In this document: piece after piece, positions 11,859-22,823 of the stretch
Position numbering within the stretch: the first letter of the stretch is position 1
Layout of the letters: each line of letters starts with the position of its first letter
Origin: Ceratothoa steindachneri
Lineage: Eukaryota; Arthropoda; Malacostraca; Isopoda; Cymothoidae
Direction of reading: 5' to 3'
DNA: 64,000 bases
NCBI GenBank assembly: GCA_963969495.1
Contig: OZ018321.1
Location: 131,162,293-131,226,292 of the forward strand
The notes under the pieces: model-generated
Seen by the model: the letters and a program-made list of their open reading frames with translations, nothing else
What the model was told of the DNA's origin: nothing
Databases searched by the model: none
Translations under genes and position numbers: made by a program

Positions 11859-13779
11859 ATGGACAAAGGGAGAAAACTGAAAATAGTAAGCCAAAACATA
11901 GCAGGATGGGATGCTAAATGTCATTCGTTATGTAATGCATACTTAAAGTTAGATCCGATGGTTATCATCCTAAATGAAATCAACATTGACCCGGAAATCT
12001 ACCCTATGAAAATATATCATTATCGAAATTTGTACAAGACTACTATAGATACTAATTTCGATGGGGTAGCTATGGCCATAAGAAACTAAGTAAGATTTCC
12101 CAGGCTACAAAAGCTTGACGAAGCTTACCTTGCAAACAAGATTAAAACGTCCACAGGGGATATACTCTTAATGACGGGGTGCCAACTCCCAAGTAGGGAC
12201 TACATGCCAATTTATAACTTTATGGAAATTTTCGGCAAGTGACTAACTTTTATTATGGGAGATCTGAATGCTCGCACCAGAGCTTCCGGTTACACCGGAA
12301 ACTACAACAACTCAGGCAAGAACTTAGACACCTTATAAGAATCAGTGCGGAATTCCCAATATATTTTGGACTAAGGAGAGCCACGAAACTAGACATAGTG
12401 CTAGCGTCGCCTAACTTTCGGTACAATTACTTAATTGAAAGAGGCCCTCCATCCACTAGTGACCATTAAATGGTGATAATGAAGATCATAGCAGACCCCA
12501 TACAGGTAAAATGCCCCATCAGCAAAGACTTCAAGAATGCCAACCTACACGAGTACGCCGAAGATCTGGCAAATTACCAACAGCCAGACTTTGGCGAGGC
12601 TACGCTGGAGGAAATAGATTTAGCCACAGATAACTTAATGTAAGCATTAATTGAAGCAGACCTCAAGCACGTTCTAAGAACAGCGTTCAGAGCATTCTCC
12701 CCTTTCCCCCGCGCATACACCACAAATTGCTGAGCTGGAGAACAGATACAAAAACCTAAGAAAATCAATGGAGCATTCGGTCCTCAAAGAAGTGATAGGT
12801 CACGCCTACTTAATATAAAAAACGAAATTACTGCTACACTTGCAAGAGAAAGAGGCGCCAGATGGGATCAGTTTGTCGAAGCGATAAACGAAGAGCTCAA
12901 TCCTACGAAACTTTGGCAAAGAGGCAATCTGGCTAGAAGCATTAGAAAACCCTAAATGAAGCTAGCCATGAAATATAATGGGATAGAAATACGAGAACCA
13001 CAACAAATAGAAGCCGCGTTTAGAGAGCACTGGTGCAAAGTATTTGATATATCCCCAGAGGAAAACGAAGATTTTGATCAGGAACACAAGAACGGAATAA
13101 TAGAAGACCTAGAACGGAACAGAAGAGAGATAATACCTAATGAAAAATCAAGGTGTCAAGCTAATGAATCTTGAAGAGCTAAAAGACACTCTAAAAGCTA
13201 CCAGATAAAGCACCCCTGGTAGTTCTGGGATATCCTGTGAGAACATGGTGAGAAAACTGGATGTGTTTCTCACCAAAATATCCGAACTGTTCACCAATCG
13301 TTACCAATAGTACGTACAAGCATGCACTGAAAATGGTCAGGATAACTGCGGCCGAAATTGCAAACATCAATAATTTTGAGAAGTGGTAAATCCAAACGAA
13401 CGCTGATAAGTTAGTTATTATCCCAATAAGAAGACGAAAAACGTGAAGAGTGGGGTTAAACGACGAAAGATACAGATATCATAAATATGACAAAGTCCTC
13501 GGGCTCATGGAAACCATCAATGGTTATAGGAAAGATCTTGCAGTAAGGATAAACCTAGATAAGGCCAACTTAGGAAAGATGTACCAGCTCAAAAACCTAA
13601 ACACACATAATAAGATCAAGGAAAAAAACATAGATGTACTACTCAACGAAGAAGAAAAAAGGAAATTGGAGATTCCCATAGATTATCGGGAGAACAATAG
13701 GGGAAAAAATCTTCCTAGCGAAGATTTTGTAAGCTATCCAGATTTTCCCCTCTTAGAAGTGAGATTCAACGTTAATTAA
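11859..13779 (+). pseudogene. LINE copy 2 ORF2 (endonuclease; RT incomplete)
   Basis: From ATG 11859 the APE endonuclease is well kept: KLKIVSQNIAGWD is the N-terminal strand, and ILNEINIDPE holds the catalytic Glu of the NE motif. FDGVAMAIRN ends at a stop at 12089. In shifted frames follow GDLNAR (about 12260), ATKLDIVLASP and TSDH (about 12460), the late Asp and His of the fold. The region between endonuclease and RT is intact to about 13190. The catalytic palm is absent. The last piece, 13450-13779, is open for 109 residues and matches the C-terminal regions of other copies (KANLGKMYQLKNLN). Confidence 0.85.
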
Positions 13780-13814
13780 ATAAGACCGCAGAAGAGACAT
13801 TTAACGCGTGGCAG

Positions 13815-14327
13815 AATCTTAACGAGACACCTTAGAAGGACAATCTTTCCTTTCCTGGTGACCCTTCTTAGAGCGAGTAGGTTACGAAAGCTTAAAATCT
13901 CCATAGATACCCCTCAAAGAGGAGACTTATCTGAACCTTACGAGTAACTCAGCGCAGGCTGAAGCTTAGCAAGGGATGGATTAGACCCGTATGAGCAGCG
14001 GATTTGAGCGTGGTGGGAGCAAAGACTGTTAGGGCTAGGTGTTAGGTAGGCAGGTAAGGCTAGCGATTCGCCAGGTGAATAAGCCAGACAACTGGTTATA
14101 ACAGCACTTTTTATCTGCCTTTAGCCTCTCTCTACTTTTCTTTTTCTCCTTTCGGCCAATGAAGAAAATCAAGAAAAAGAAGATAGGACACCGCAACAAT
14201 GGACTCCACAAAACAGGTCCTTTTGCGCGTTTATAAAGGCGCACAAAACTCAATCGAACAAATGTATTTCGGATAATATATGGTGAACTCGGAGTTATGT
14301 AAGTGAGATTACTAGATTACTCCACTC
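13815..14327 (+). mobile_element. LINE copy 3, 5' leader and ORF1 start, interrupted by LTR element B
   Basis: This is the leader and first residues of ORF1 (ATG near 14199) of the same LINE family, lying head-to-tail after copy 2. Similarity to the leader and ORF1 of copy 2 holds up to 14327 and stops exactly where the LTR begins with TGT at 14328. The likely continuation is the ORF1 C-terminus that reappears at about 25030, beyond the nested LTR elements. The middle of ORF1 is missing, so the right junction is not a simple insertion boundary. Confidence 0.75.
13942..14000 (+). other. Paired hairpins in LINE 5' leader (copy 3)
   Basis: The inner stem is TCAGC/GCTGA with loop GCAG. Compared with TCGGC/GCCGA in copy 2, both partners changed and pairing is kept, a compensatory change. 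The second hairpin pairs ATGGA/CCCGT imperfectly (one mismatch, one G-U). Confidence 0.6.
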
Positions 14328-15472
14328 TGTAAAAGAACAACCTCTGACCGCCACTTCCCCCAATTTATTGGAAACCACGTGCTATGGTATCACGCAATGG
14401 GCGACGTCATTTCCTGTTCGAACATTCTCTAATTTTTGACACCTGAGTACGTTGGGAAAATATTTCCCAATCCTGCGAACTCGTCCCAAGTCCCCCATCA
14501 TCCTGTGACGAGGTGTGAAAGAACAACTCTGTCTCACCCTTGCTGCTAAATGATTAATCGACTCCGCCTCCGGATTAAAATGTCTGGAGCTTGTGACTCC
14601 TTTATCTAAACTCCCCTTTTTCCCTCAGAATCGGGCCTACAAATGCTCGGGCTATTCTGTAGTTCGACGAGTCAAACCAGCATCTCAAGGCCGTCCTTAT
14701 CGTCTCGTCCCGTGAGCGTTAGTCGGACAGCAGCCTTATTCAGCTTTGATTCTACCCAAGTCAATTGGTAGCTTCTGTGAACGGCAAGCCTTTGAATTTG
14801 CGCAACACGTTTAATCGAGCCGAAGAAAATCTCCATCGATTACCTTTGAGAAAAAGAAGATTCCTCTTTCAGTGGAATTACGAGAATGCCCACATTCCCC
14901 GTCGAACATCATCTTTGAAGTTTGGCTATCTTCATTGGAAGGTTGATTCAGATCGTGCTCAACCTGCCTAATCGGATCGTTTCCCACTCGACTCATTGCA
15001 AGAAGGACCTTCATCGAAGTCATCGACCCGTAAGACTGAACCCCTCTTCATTATTAGTATTGTCAAGTTCCCCCTTTTGATCTGAGCCTAGTTACATTAA
15101 TAAATTAATTCCATTTGAAAATCCCTCCTGATAATAATTATCAGGAGACTCTTTCAATTTAAATAAGTCCCCTTTGCCGATTATTATAATAAATTTTGAT
15201 CTTTGTAAATAAAATTATATTTTTGTTGTTTCATCTTTAACTAGCCTTGGACAATACTCTCGGCCTATTAAAGTATATCTCGCCAACCATTTATGCACTC
15301 TGATTGATTATTGAAGATTTGAAACCCAACGCCTTCAGTTTGACCTCCTACTTGGTCGTTAATCTCTGCGAACAGTCCTTCAACGGTTCTCGTTGCAGTA
15401 GGTGATTAAGTCAATCTCCAACATACTCGTAATATAGGAGTAGTGTATGGTATAGAGTGGTTGTACCACGAC

Positions 15473-15473
<1 letters not shown>
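14328..15473 (+). repeat. 5' LTR of Ty3/gypsy element B
   Basis: The segment starts TGT at the point where LINE homology ends and finishes with CCACGACA at 15473. It is followed by a TA tract and a primer-binding-like site, which fixes the 3' edge. Its length is about 1146 bp. A near-repeat of the start, TGTGAAAGAACAAC, occurs at about 14515, so that is an alternative left edge. It contains no long ORF of its own. The ending resembles that of element A (TACGACA), pointing to related elements. No matching 3' LTR was found, consistent with loss of the B 3' end. Confidence 0.65.
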
Positions 15474-15559
<86 letters not shown>

Positions 15560-15596
15560 CTTCTATATTAAAGAACTGGTGTCAAGTGTGTGAGGT
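15474..15596 (+). other. (TA)n spacer and primer-binding-like site of element B
   Basis: An 85-bp TA tract directly follows the LTR. After a short linker comes TGGTGTCAAGTGTGTGAGG (15577-15595). This begins with TGG, as expected of a site complementary to a tRNA 3' CCA end, and aligns with the equivalent site of element A at 18367. The primer tRNA is not identified. The distance from the LTR (over 100 bp) is unusual. Confidence 0.55.
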
Positions 15597-15989
15597 CTAT
15601 TACATATTAAATCAGTTTAGTTGATTTACATCCATTTTGAGTTTTAGTAGTTTCTTCTCATTAATTATTGAAGTTTCTTTTATATTTTGGCGGAAGTCGT
15701 GCAAGTTAGTTCTAGATCAGTAGATCGTTAGTCTATTAACTATTTAAAATTTAGATTATTAGTCGGGACTCGTTCTGTGTGTTTGTGTATTCCATTTACC
15801 GGAATATTTGAGTTAATCCTAACCCTGATTATAAAGATTTACCCGCCCTAACCGTGTAGGAAGAGTTCTAGTGTGATAATTTTTGAATATTCATTTTTGG
15901 AAAAAGTTAGGCTTCACGTATATTGCCGAGTAGTTCCGTTACGTCAATAGCCCCGTTCACGTATTACGTTACCCCTTAGTAAGCCAACA

Positions 15990-16888
15990 AGATGTCTTCG
16001 TTTGGCCGTTTCAAGGGTCAATGAGAGTCGTTGGGCCTGTCGGGCCAAGAATTATTAACTTATATTCAAGAAGAAGGTAAAAATGAAAGAGAAGAGAGAA
16101 GAACAAAGGAACAAGAACCAAGAAAAGCTGAAGAGGAAAGAGCAAAAGAACTAAGAGAAGCTGAAAAGAGAAGAGCAAGAGAACACTGAGAGATGGAAGA
16201 GAGTGAGAAAATAAGGCAGCATGAACTAAAATTAAGCCGTAATCAATTCGAGTCAATATCGGTTAACTCTGGGACCGAAACTTCACATTCCCCGTCAGTA
16301 AGATTACCCATCTTTCAAGAAGGAGAAAATTCTGGATCATATCTAATGCATTTCAAGAAGATTCTTTAAATCAACAATTGGGACATTGAGGAAGATGGTG
16401 TCGTTAAATTGTTCACTCTCCTAAACTCACAGTTGAGATACATATTCATTTCCCTTCCGTCAGAGGCCACTGTGGACTACTCTACCCTCAATTCTAAACT
16501 CTTAGCTGCCTTAAATATGACCCCAGACTTCTATCGTGCACGTTTCCGCCACGAAAAGATCCGCCTCGCCATCTTGGGTATACCCTCCAGAAACACCTCC
16601 AATTTTGGTTAGCTGCGTGTAAAGTCCTCCAAGAGTACGAGTGCCTTCTGGACTTCGTCCTAAAAGATGAATTCTTAGCTTCCCTGACCCCCCAAATCCA
16701 TGCCTTCGTTAAGAACAAGCGCTGTTCTACGTTCAAGGAATGCCTAGAAGAGGCTGATATTTATGCAAGTAGCCATAATTTGTATCAAAAAGTTAATAAA
16801 AAGCCTCCCCCGTCTCCTACCAAGTTTAAGATTAATAACTCCAGGCTCCCTCTAAGAAAAACCCCTAGACTCGTGAAAGTTCAAGGCC
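15990..16888 (+). pseudogene. Element B Gag: coiled coil plus SCAN-like capsid
   Basis: The start near 15990 (MSSFGRFKGQ, then a stop, then ESLGLSGQELLTYIQEE) is homologous to the Gag start of element A. A Glu/Lys/Arg-rich coiled coil follows (about 16065-16230). Next is a capsid-like domain with VRLPIFQEGEN, FTLLNSQLRYIFISLPSEA and LNSKLLAALNMTPDFYRARF. These resemble the SCAN-like Gag domains of some Ty3/gypsy elements. Such proteins form the particle around the RNA. Several stops and frameshifts break it. The insertion of element A separates it from its zinc knuckle, which resumes at about 22895. Element A has lost this capsid part. Confidence 0.7.
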
Positions 16889-16893
16889 CCTCG
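16889..16893. repeat. Target-site duplication CCTCG, left of element A
   Basis: CCTCG immediately precedes the TG of the 5' LTR and recurs at 22824-22828 directly after the CA of the 3' LTR. Five base pairs is the usual duplication length for Ty3/gypsy integrases. Confidence 0.9.
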
Positions 16894-18343
16894 TGTGATA
16901 GAACGAGTTAATTTCAACTCCTATCCCATATTATTAAAAACCACGATGCTGCCCACGTGCATCTTCGATTCGAGGCTTGGAGTCTTATCTCAGCTACCGG
17001 ATGCCAATGTTTAAACAAGGAGGTTATCGTCCCCTAAAGTTCGCCCCCATACGCCGACCTCGCCAGATCGAGTTAGGCTTATGAACAGATAAGGCATTTT
17101 TCTCCGGCCCGGCTGTGCGTTCCCTCCAAGCTTTCACTCCATTTTCCCCCACGCCAAGGAGATGTCCTGGCTATTCATATGGAAACTTTACCAATAAGAT
17201 CAGATTGGAGATCCAGATTTTCGTCGCGAAACATCACCACGACCCTCTCTCCCTTTGTGCGCCAAGAGACCTCGACCTCGAGATTCACCATCACTTGTCC
17301 AGAAGGAGGACAATATTCCTTGAGTGCCAAAGGTTCGAGCCTTTCCGACGCCAAGTCCCAAGGCTTCGCCCCCCTGTTGTTCAAGGAGAACAGCATTAGA
17401 ACAGCCATTGTTCGTTTTGAGCCCTTCGCCAAGAAACGGTTCTCATCCCCCCCCCCTGTTGTTCAAGGAGAACAGCATTAGAACAGCCATTGTTCGTTTT
17501 GAGCCCTTCGCCAAGAAACGGTTCTCACCCCCCCTGTTGTTCAAAGGAGAACAACATTAGAACAGCCATTGTTCTTGAGCCCGTAGACAAGAGACGGTTC
17601 TCATCCCCTCCCTTTGTTCAGAAGAGAACAACCTAGAACAGCCATTGTTCGTTTTGAGCCCTTCGCCAAGAAACGGTTCTCATCCCCCCCTGTTGTTCAA
17701 AGGAGAACAACATTAGGACAGCCATTGTTCTTGAGCCCGTAGACAAGAGACGGTTCTCATTCCCCCCTTTGTTCAGAAGAGAACAAAGTAGAACAGCCAT
17801 TGTTCTTCAAGCCGTTCGTCGAGTAACGGTTCTCCTTTCCAAGACGCCTCGTCAGGATCCTTTTATCCCCCCCCCCCTTCGGCTGGAACTCGCCAGCGGA
17901 CCGAATATTTCATCAAGTACCTTCCACCTCACCCTATTGAAAAGTTACGTAAGCCAAACGTCACCTTTTGAGTATTGATCCCTTTTTGTCAATTCTATCC
18001 TGTGCTTTAAATTGTTTATCGAACCATCCCATCTCTTTAACTCTATATTTGTTTTACCTTTTTTAATCCCTTAAATCCTTGGATTAGCCCGAGTCTCCAC
18101 GACCCTTTCCATTCTGTTTATGTCAATATTTTCCCTTTTTGTGTATCGTTATAGTTATTATTAATAAAACTCTATTTTATTAATGATAGCAATATTATTA
18201 TCCTTGAGCTCAGTTCCATTTCTTAAGCATATCGAAGATACATAATATCGGCCGCCAGACAGTAAACGCACTCTAAAGATAATTAAGGAAGTTCCCTCAA
18301 CAAATAGTATATATATGGTATCGTCGGGAGTCATTCTACGACA
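16894..18343 (+). repeat. 5' LTR of element A
   Basis: The LTR runs from TGTGATAGAACG to TTCTACGACA, 1450 bp, almost identical to 21377-22823 and to the inverted solo LTR at 61557-63099. A candidate TATA-like segment lies in CTTATGAACAG near 17077 (TTATAAACAG in the 3' LTR). An AATAAA occurs near 18163. The middle has six tandem units of about 78 bp. Open stretches within it are by-products of the repeats and are not reported as genes. Confidence 0.93.
17378..17835 (+). repeat. Six tandem units (about 78 bp) inside the 5' LTR
   Basis: Each unit follows the pattern poly-C, TTGTTC, a short gap, GAGAACA, AGAACAGCCATTGTTC, about 25 bp of variable sequence, then ACGGTTCTC. The TTGTTC/GAACAA and GAACA/TGTTC pairs make each unit a set of short palindromes. 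Two sub-types alternate: one with TTTTGAGCCCTTCGCC and one with TTGAGCCCGTAGAC. The 3' LTR also has six and the solo LTR seven, so the array changes in copy number. Confidence 0.85.
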
Positions 18344-18386
18344 TATATATATATACTATTTAAATTTGGTATCAGGTGTGTAAGGT
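18344..18386 (+). other. TA spacer and primer-binding-like site of element A
   Basis: TATATATATATACTATT separates the LTR from TGGTATCAGGTGTGTAAGG (18367-18385). Element B has the same order with a longer TA tract, and the two putative sites agree at most positions. In most LTR elements the primer site begins 0 to a few bases after the LTR, so the spacer is unusual. Confidence 0.55.
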
Positions 18387-18713
18387 TTAACGCTATATCT
18401 TTGCAAACACTGGTCTCAGTCGAGTAAAGCATAGTGTTATTCGTTATAATAATAGAATATAGTAGTTCCCTTTTGTTTTAACGATTGCTATCCCTCCTTT
18501 TTTTTAAAAAACTTAAGAAGCTGGAGTAGCTCAAGGAACGGTTATAATAATTTGTTTGTGTTTTTTTTTGTGATTTTAGTCAGTGGTTATTTAGATTGAG
18601 AAACCAAGTACGAATAGTACAGTGCCCATATTTAGGTAGGCTAATTCTATAGAAGCATAATTCTTGTTGCGAGGAATTTTAGTTGGTTGACTAGTGCGCC
18701 CCCAAGTGCAAAG

Positions 18714-19000
18714 ATGACTCAGTTTGAAATCTTTAAAGCGCAAGGAGAGTCCTGTGGACTCTCCGGAAAAGAACTAATTGAGTACATTTAAGAGGAGCAA
18801 AGAAAAGAGGAAGAAAGAGAAAAACAAAGAAAAGAGGAAGAAAGAGAAAGAAAAAAGGAAGAAAGAGAAATACAACGAGAAGAAAGAGAAATACAACGAG
18901 AAGAAAGAGAAAGAGAGGAACGGATAAGACAAGCTGAGCTTCAGATTGAATTAGCTCGGATTAAAGCAGAAGTTCAAAGAAAAAAGGTAGAAAAGTTAGA
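18714..19000 (+). pseudogene. Element A Gag N-terminus (coiled coil)
   Basis: ATG 18714 begins MTQFEIFKAQGE, then LSGKELIEYI and a TAA at about 18789. Element B has Gln at the equivalent position, so this is probably a point mutation to a stop. A long run of Glu/Lys/Arg heptad-like repeats follows (18795-18985) and predicts a coiled coil. A frameshift near 18990 in an A-rich run moves into the frame of the next ORF. The capsid domain seen in element B at 16290-16620 is missing, and the coil joins a Pro-rich stretch before the zinc knuckle. Confidence 0.7.
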
Positions 19001-20953
19001 GAAAGAGAGGAACGGGAAAGAGTAATCCAACGAGAAGAACGAGAAGGAAAAATACAACGAGAAGAACGAGAAAAAGAAATCCAACGAGAAGAAAGAAGGA
19101 CGGACTCGCGCTCCTTCCCAGGGAAGCTGACAAAGTTTCCGAGCCCCGTAAAACCCCAAAACTTCTTTCCCCAAAACCAACAACGGGACTCCAAACCTCC
19201 CGTTAAGACTTCTCCTCCATCTCTCTTCCCGAAGCGACCAACCATATGCTTCACCTGTGGTGTAGAAAACCACATGAGCTGGAATTGCCCCCAAAATTCT
19301 AGGCTTAAAAGCGGACCAGCCCACCAAGTTCACCAGATTAATGCGACCCCGGCTCCCCCGGTGGTGCAGACCCAAGCAGAAACTTCTCCCCCTCCGTCAG
19401 GCCACCAGGTAAATTTTGTTTTTGGTAAAAGTTCATCGGGAACTTTGAAATATGAGAAGGGCAGCGTAGACAGCTGTCGAGTATCGACTCTCGTCAGGGA
19501 CACAGGATGTACGTGCTTCATCGTGTCCGACGAACTCCTCCCAGTGGCCTCTAACCACGAAAAATTTGCGGTGGTACATGACCAACTTGGGCGGGCGAAC
19601 CGATTCCCCGTCGCTAGATGTTACCTGCAGTGTCAATATTATAATGGCTGGGCTGAAGTCATTGTAGCACCCATAAAATTCTGTTCCGTACTTATAGGAC
19701 AGAGCTTCCAAGTAAGTTTCGACCCTGTGTTTCAGGCCGCCCTTCCTCAAGGCCGAGATAAGAAAGAAGCCCAGGAGCCCGTCCCCATCAGAACCCCGAT
19801 ACCGTCCGATTTCTCGGAGACCCCTAACCAGGACTTTAGGACGGCAAAAGAGGAGTGTGAATCACTAAAACCCTTAGGTGATAAGGCCCCAGACAAGGAC
19901 ACGGAGACTGTCCCTGTACCCCAAGAAAAAAAGAACCCCCAACGCGCCCATGGAGATACCTTCGTAGAACTGGACGAAGCATCGGCGCTTGAAGAGGATT
20001 GCCCCGCAGAGTCACTTAATGTAATCCAGACAGTGTGCATCCAACCTGATGCCGATTACCCTCCTCTTTCCCTACCAGGCGAGTCTTTAGAACCTTCTAA
20101 CCTGGATAGTGACGCGCAGCTGACACCACGTCCGAAGAGTCAGCTACAAGAACTAATTAAATGGAATCACCATTTACCCCCCCTATTAGTTCTTTTCGAG
20201 CAACTGCGTGAAAATGGCCTCACCATTGGCCCCAGCAAATGCCATTTTGCTCACGAAACCATCAAATATTTGGGTTTCAAAATAGGACAAAGCAAGTTAG
20301 GTCCCCACGAGAACAAGATTAAGGCAATCGCCCACATGCCCCTCCCGATTACAAAGAAGCCATTAAGATCGTTCCTAGGATCAGCTTCTCCCTATCAGCG
20401 ATTTGTTCCGAATTTCGCTGCAATTTTGGCCCCCTTATGCCCCCTTCAGGAAAAGAATTTCCCCGATCGTTTACGTTGGAATGATGTCGCTGTTTCCCAT
20501 TTTAATCAGCTCAAAAGTAAGTTCATTTCTGCCCCCATTTTAAAGTTGCCCAACCCGGAAAAATCCTTTGGGATTAAGACCGACGTGATCAACGAGGGCA
20601 TTGGAGGTGTACTCCTTCAATACGTGGATGACAGAACGAGTCATCCAGTTGCATATACTAGTCTTCAATTATTACCACGCGGAAAGAGATATGCCACTAG
20701 AGAAAAGATAGCTCTATCAATTATCTGGGTCATAGACAAATTCAAGCTGTACTTGATATGTAAAGAATTTCGAATAGGAACCGACCACCGTCCGTTAGCC
20801 TATATTAGGAATTTGAGACACTCAAACGGCCGCATCATGCGCTGGAGTTTACTCTTGCAAGAGTATCAGTTTAAAATAAATTAGATAAAAGGTTCCGATA
20901 ACCAGGTCGCTGACGCCCTCAGTAGAAATGCGTTACCGAATAGCGTAGAATAA
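19000..20953 (+). pseudogene. Element A Gag zinc knuckle - protease - RT thumb - RNase H polyprotein
   Basis: One frame is open from about 19000 to a stop at 20882, and continues after it to 20953. The order is: coil end; zinc knuckle CFTCGVENHMSWNC (about 19249-19290); aspartic protease with DTG at about 19499-19507; and an acidic linker. A conserved peptide with LTPRPKSQLQELI follows, then the RT distal part with GLTIGPSKCHFA and KYLGFKIG. RNase H has KTDVINEGIGGVLLQ, REKIALSIIW, TDHRPLAYI, and after the stop DNQVADALSR. The RT palm and all of integrase are absent, and no integrase follows RNase H. The string YVDD at about 20625 lies in RNase H and is not the RT active site. Confidence 0.85.
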
Positions 20954-21376
20954 TTGTATTCATAGGATTAGTATCTCCATGTAGGTATATACCGTCTTGT
21001 ACGACTTAATTTAAGATTCTTTTGTAATATAATTAATTAATGTATATGTCTGAATTTTGTAACGCTCAATGTCTAATTTTTTGTATGTCTATATATTTGT
21101 TCTTATTAATTTACGTATAAATTATTTTGTCCCGTATGTCCTAAGTTTATATCATTTCATTGTTCCATGCCCTTTTTTTTTCTTTGATTAAGTTGTAATA
21201 AAGGTTATTTTCCCCTGTAATCTAAAGATCAAAATAATCATATGTATTGAGGTAATACTAGTTAGGTGCAGGAAGGTACGGTTGGTACAAGAAAACGAGT
21301 TCCCTACAACGGAGCTCTATCGTTGTCCCTTCTCTCTTTTTTTTTCGAAGTGACAACTTCCCCTGGAATGAAGGGG
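20954..21376 (+). other. Element A 3' untranslated region and polypurine-like tract
   Basis: These 420 bp between the end of RNase H and the 3' LTR hold no coding signal. The last bases before the LTR, GAATGAAGGGG (21366-21376), are purine-rich apart from one T, and could prime plus-strand synthesis. Confidence 0.6.
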
Positions 21377-22823
21377 TGTGATAGAACGAGTTAATTTCAA
21401 CTCCTATCCCATATTATTAAAAACCACGATGCTGCCCACGTGCATCTTCGATTCGAGGCTTGGAGTCTTATCTCAGCTACCGGATGCCAATGTTTAAACA
21501 AGGAGGTTATCGTCCCCTCCCGTTCGCCCCCATACGCCGACCTCGCCAGATCGAGTTAGGCTTATAAACAGATAAGGCATTTTTCTCCGACCCGGCTGTG
21601 CGTTCCCTCCAAGCTTTCACTCCATTTTCCCCCACGCCAAGGAGATGTCCTGGCTATTTATATGGAAACTTTACCAATAAGATCAGATTGGAGATCCAGA
21701 TTTTCGTCGCGAAACATCACCACGACCCTCTCTCCCTTTGTGCGCCAAGGGACCTCGACCTCGAGATTCACCATCACTTGTCCAGAAGGAGGACAATATT
21801 CCTTGAGTGCCAAAGGTTTGAGCCTTTCCGACGCCAAGTCCCAAGGCTTCCCCCCCCCTGTTGTTCAAGGAGAACAGCATTAGAACAGCCATTGTTCGTT
21901 TTGAGCCCTTCGCCAAGAAACGGTTCTCATCCCCCCCCCCTGTTGTTCAAGGAGAACAGCATTAGAACAGCCATTGTTCGTTTTGAGCCCTTCGTCAAGA
22001 AACGGTTCTCACCCCCCCTGTTGTTCAAAGGAGAACAACATTAGAACAGCCATTGTTCTTGAGCCCGTAGACAAGAGACGGTTCTCATCCCCCCCTTTGT
22101 TCAGAAGAGAACAACCTAGAACAGCCATTGTTCGTTTTGAGCCCTTCGCCAAGAAACGGTTCTCATCCCCCCCTGTTGTTCAAAGGAGAACAACATTAGG
22201 ACAGCCATTGTTCTTGAGCCCGTAGACAAGAGACGGTTCTCATTCCCCCCTTTGTTCAGAAGAGAACAAAGTAGAACAGCCATTGTTCTTCAAGCCGTTC
22301 GTCGAGTAACGGTTCTCCTTTCCAAGACGCCTTGTCAGGATCCTTTTATCCCCCCCCTTCGGCTGGAACTCGCCAGCGGACCGAATATTCCTTCAAGTAC
22401 CTTCCACTGCACCCTATTGAAAAGTTACGTAAGCCAAACGTCACCTTTTGAGTATTGATCCCTTTTTGTCAATTCTATCCTGTGCTTTAAATTGTTTATC
22501 GAACCATCCCATCTCTTTAACTCTATATTTGTTTTACCTTTTTTAATCCCTTAAATCCTTGGATTAGCCCGAGTCTCCACGACCCTTTCCATTCTGTTTA
22601 TGTCAATATTTTCCCTTTTTGTGTATCGTTATAGTTATTATTAATAAAACTCTATTTTATTAATGATAGCAATATTATTATCCTTGAGCTCAGTTCCATT
22701 TCTTAAGCATATCGAAGATACATAATATCGGCCGCCAGACAGTAAACGCACTCTAAAGATAATTAAGGAAGTTCCCTCAACAAATAGTATATATATGGTA
22801 TCGTCGGGAGTCATTCTACGACA
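21377..22823 (+). repeat. 3' LTR of element A
   Basis: The LTR is 1447 bp from TGTGATAGAACG to TACGACA. It differs from the 5' LTR at scattered single bases, by CCC in place of AAA near 21519, and by poly-C length in the tandem units. It carries six of the roughly 78-bp units at about 21857-22310. It ends at the right copy of the CCTCG duplication. Confidence 0.93.

Larger units (their letters stand above)
9990..13795 (+). mobile_element. LINE copy 2 (same family), RT palm deleted
   Basis: The copy has its structured 5' leader (about 10020-10374), ORF1 from ATG 10375, and ORF2 from ATG 11859. Its leader is shared with 13815-14170, 28360-28715 and 29690-29805. The RT fingers and palm are missing: ORF2 sequence before the RT at about 13190-13300 is followed within 60 bp by the post-palm segment RITAAEIANINNFEK. 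That segment also occurs in the copy at 27250. The deletion removes the catalytic block, and the element ends directly against the leader of the next copy. Confidence 0.85.
16894..22823 (+). mobile_element. Ty3/gypsy element A (Gmr1-like), non-autonomous, complete LTR to LTR
   Basis: Two LTRs, 16894-18343 and 21377-22823, bound a 3.0-kb internal region. The 5-bp direct repeat CCTCG lies on both sides (16889-16893 and 22824-22828), so the insertion is complete. The inside holds a primer-binding-like site, the Gag coiled coil, a zinc knuckle, protease, and the distal part of RT with RNase H. Capsid, integrase and the RT palm are absent. Autonomous Ty3/gypsy elements are usually 5-6 kb or longer inside. 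By eye the LTRs differ at about 15 positions plus poly-C length, roughly 1%, so the insertion is fairly young compared with everything around it. Confidence 0.93.

Noticed and set aside
17115..17560. Long open stretches in the element A LTRs (also 21598-22044 and 62342-62898) that look like proteins with repeated Pro/Phe/Ser motifs
   Set aside because: They fall wholly inside the LTR and several overlap in different frames. They arise from the 78-bp tandem units and shift with poly-C length; no known domain is present.
20610..20640. YVDD string in element A as an RT active site
   Set aside because: It lies after the RNase H start motif (KTDVINEGIGGVLLQ), so it is a chance match within RNase H. 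The real RT palm is absent.
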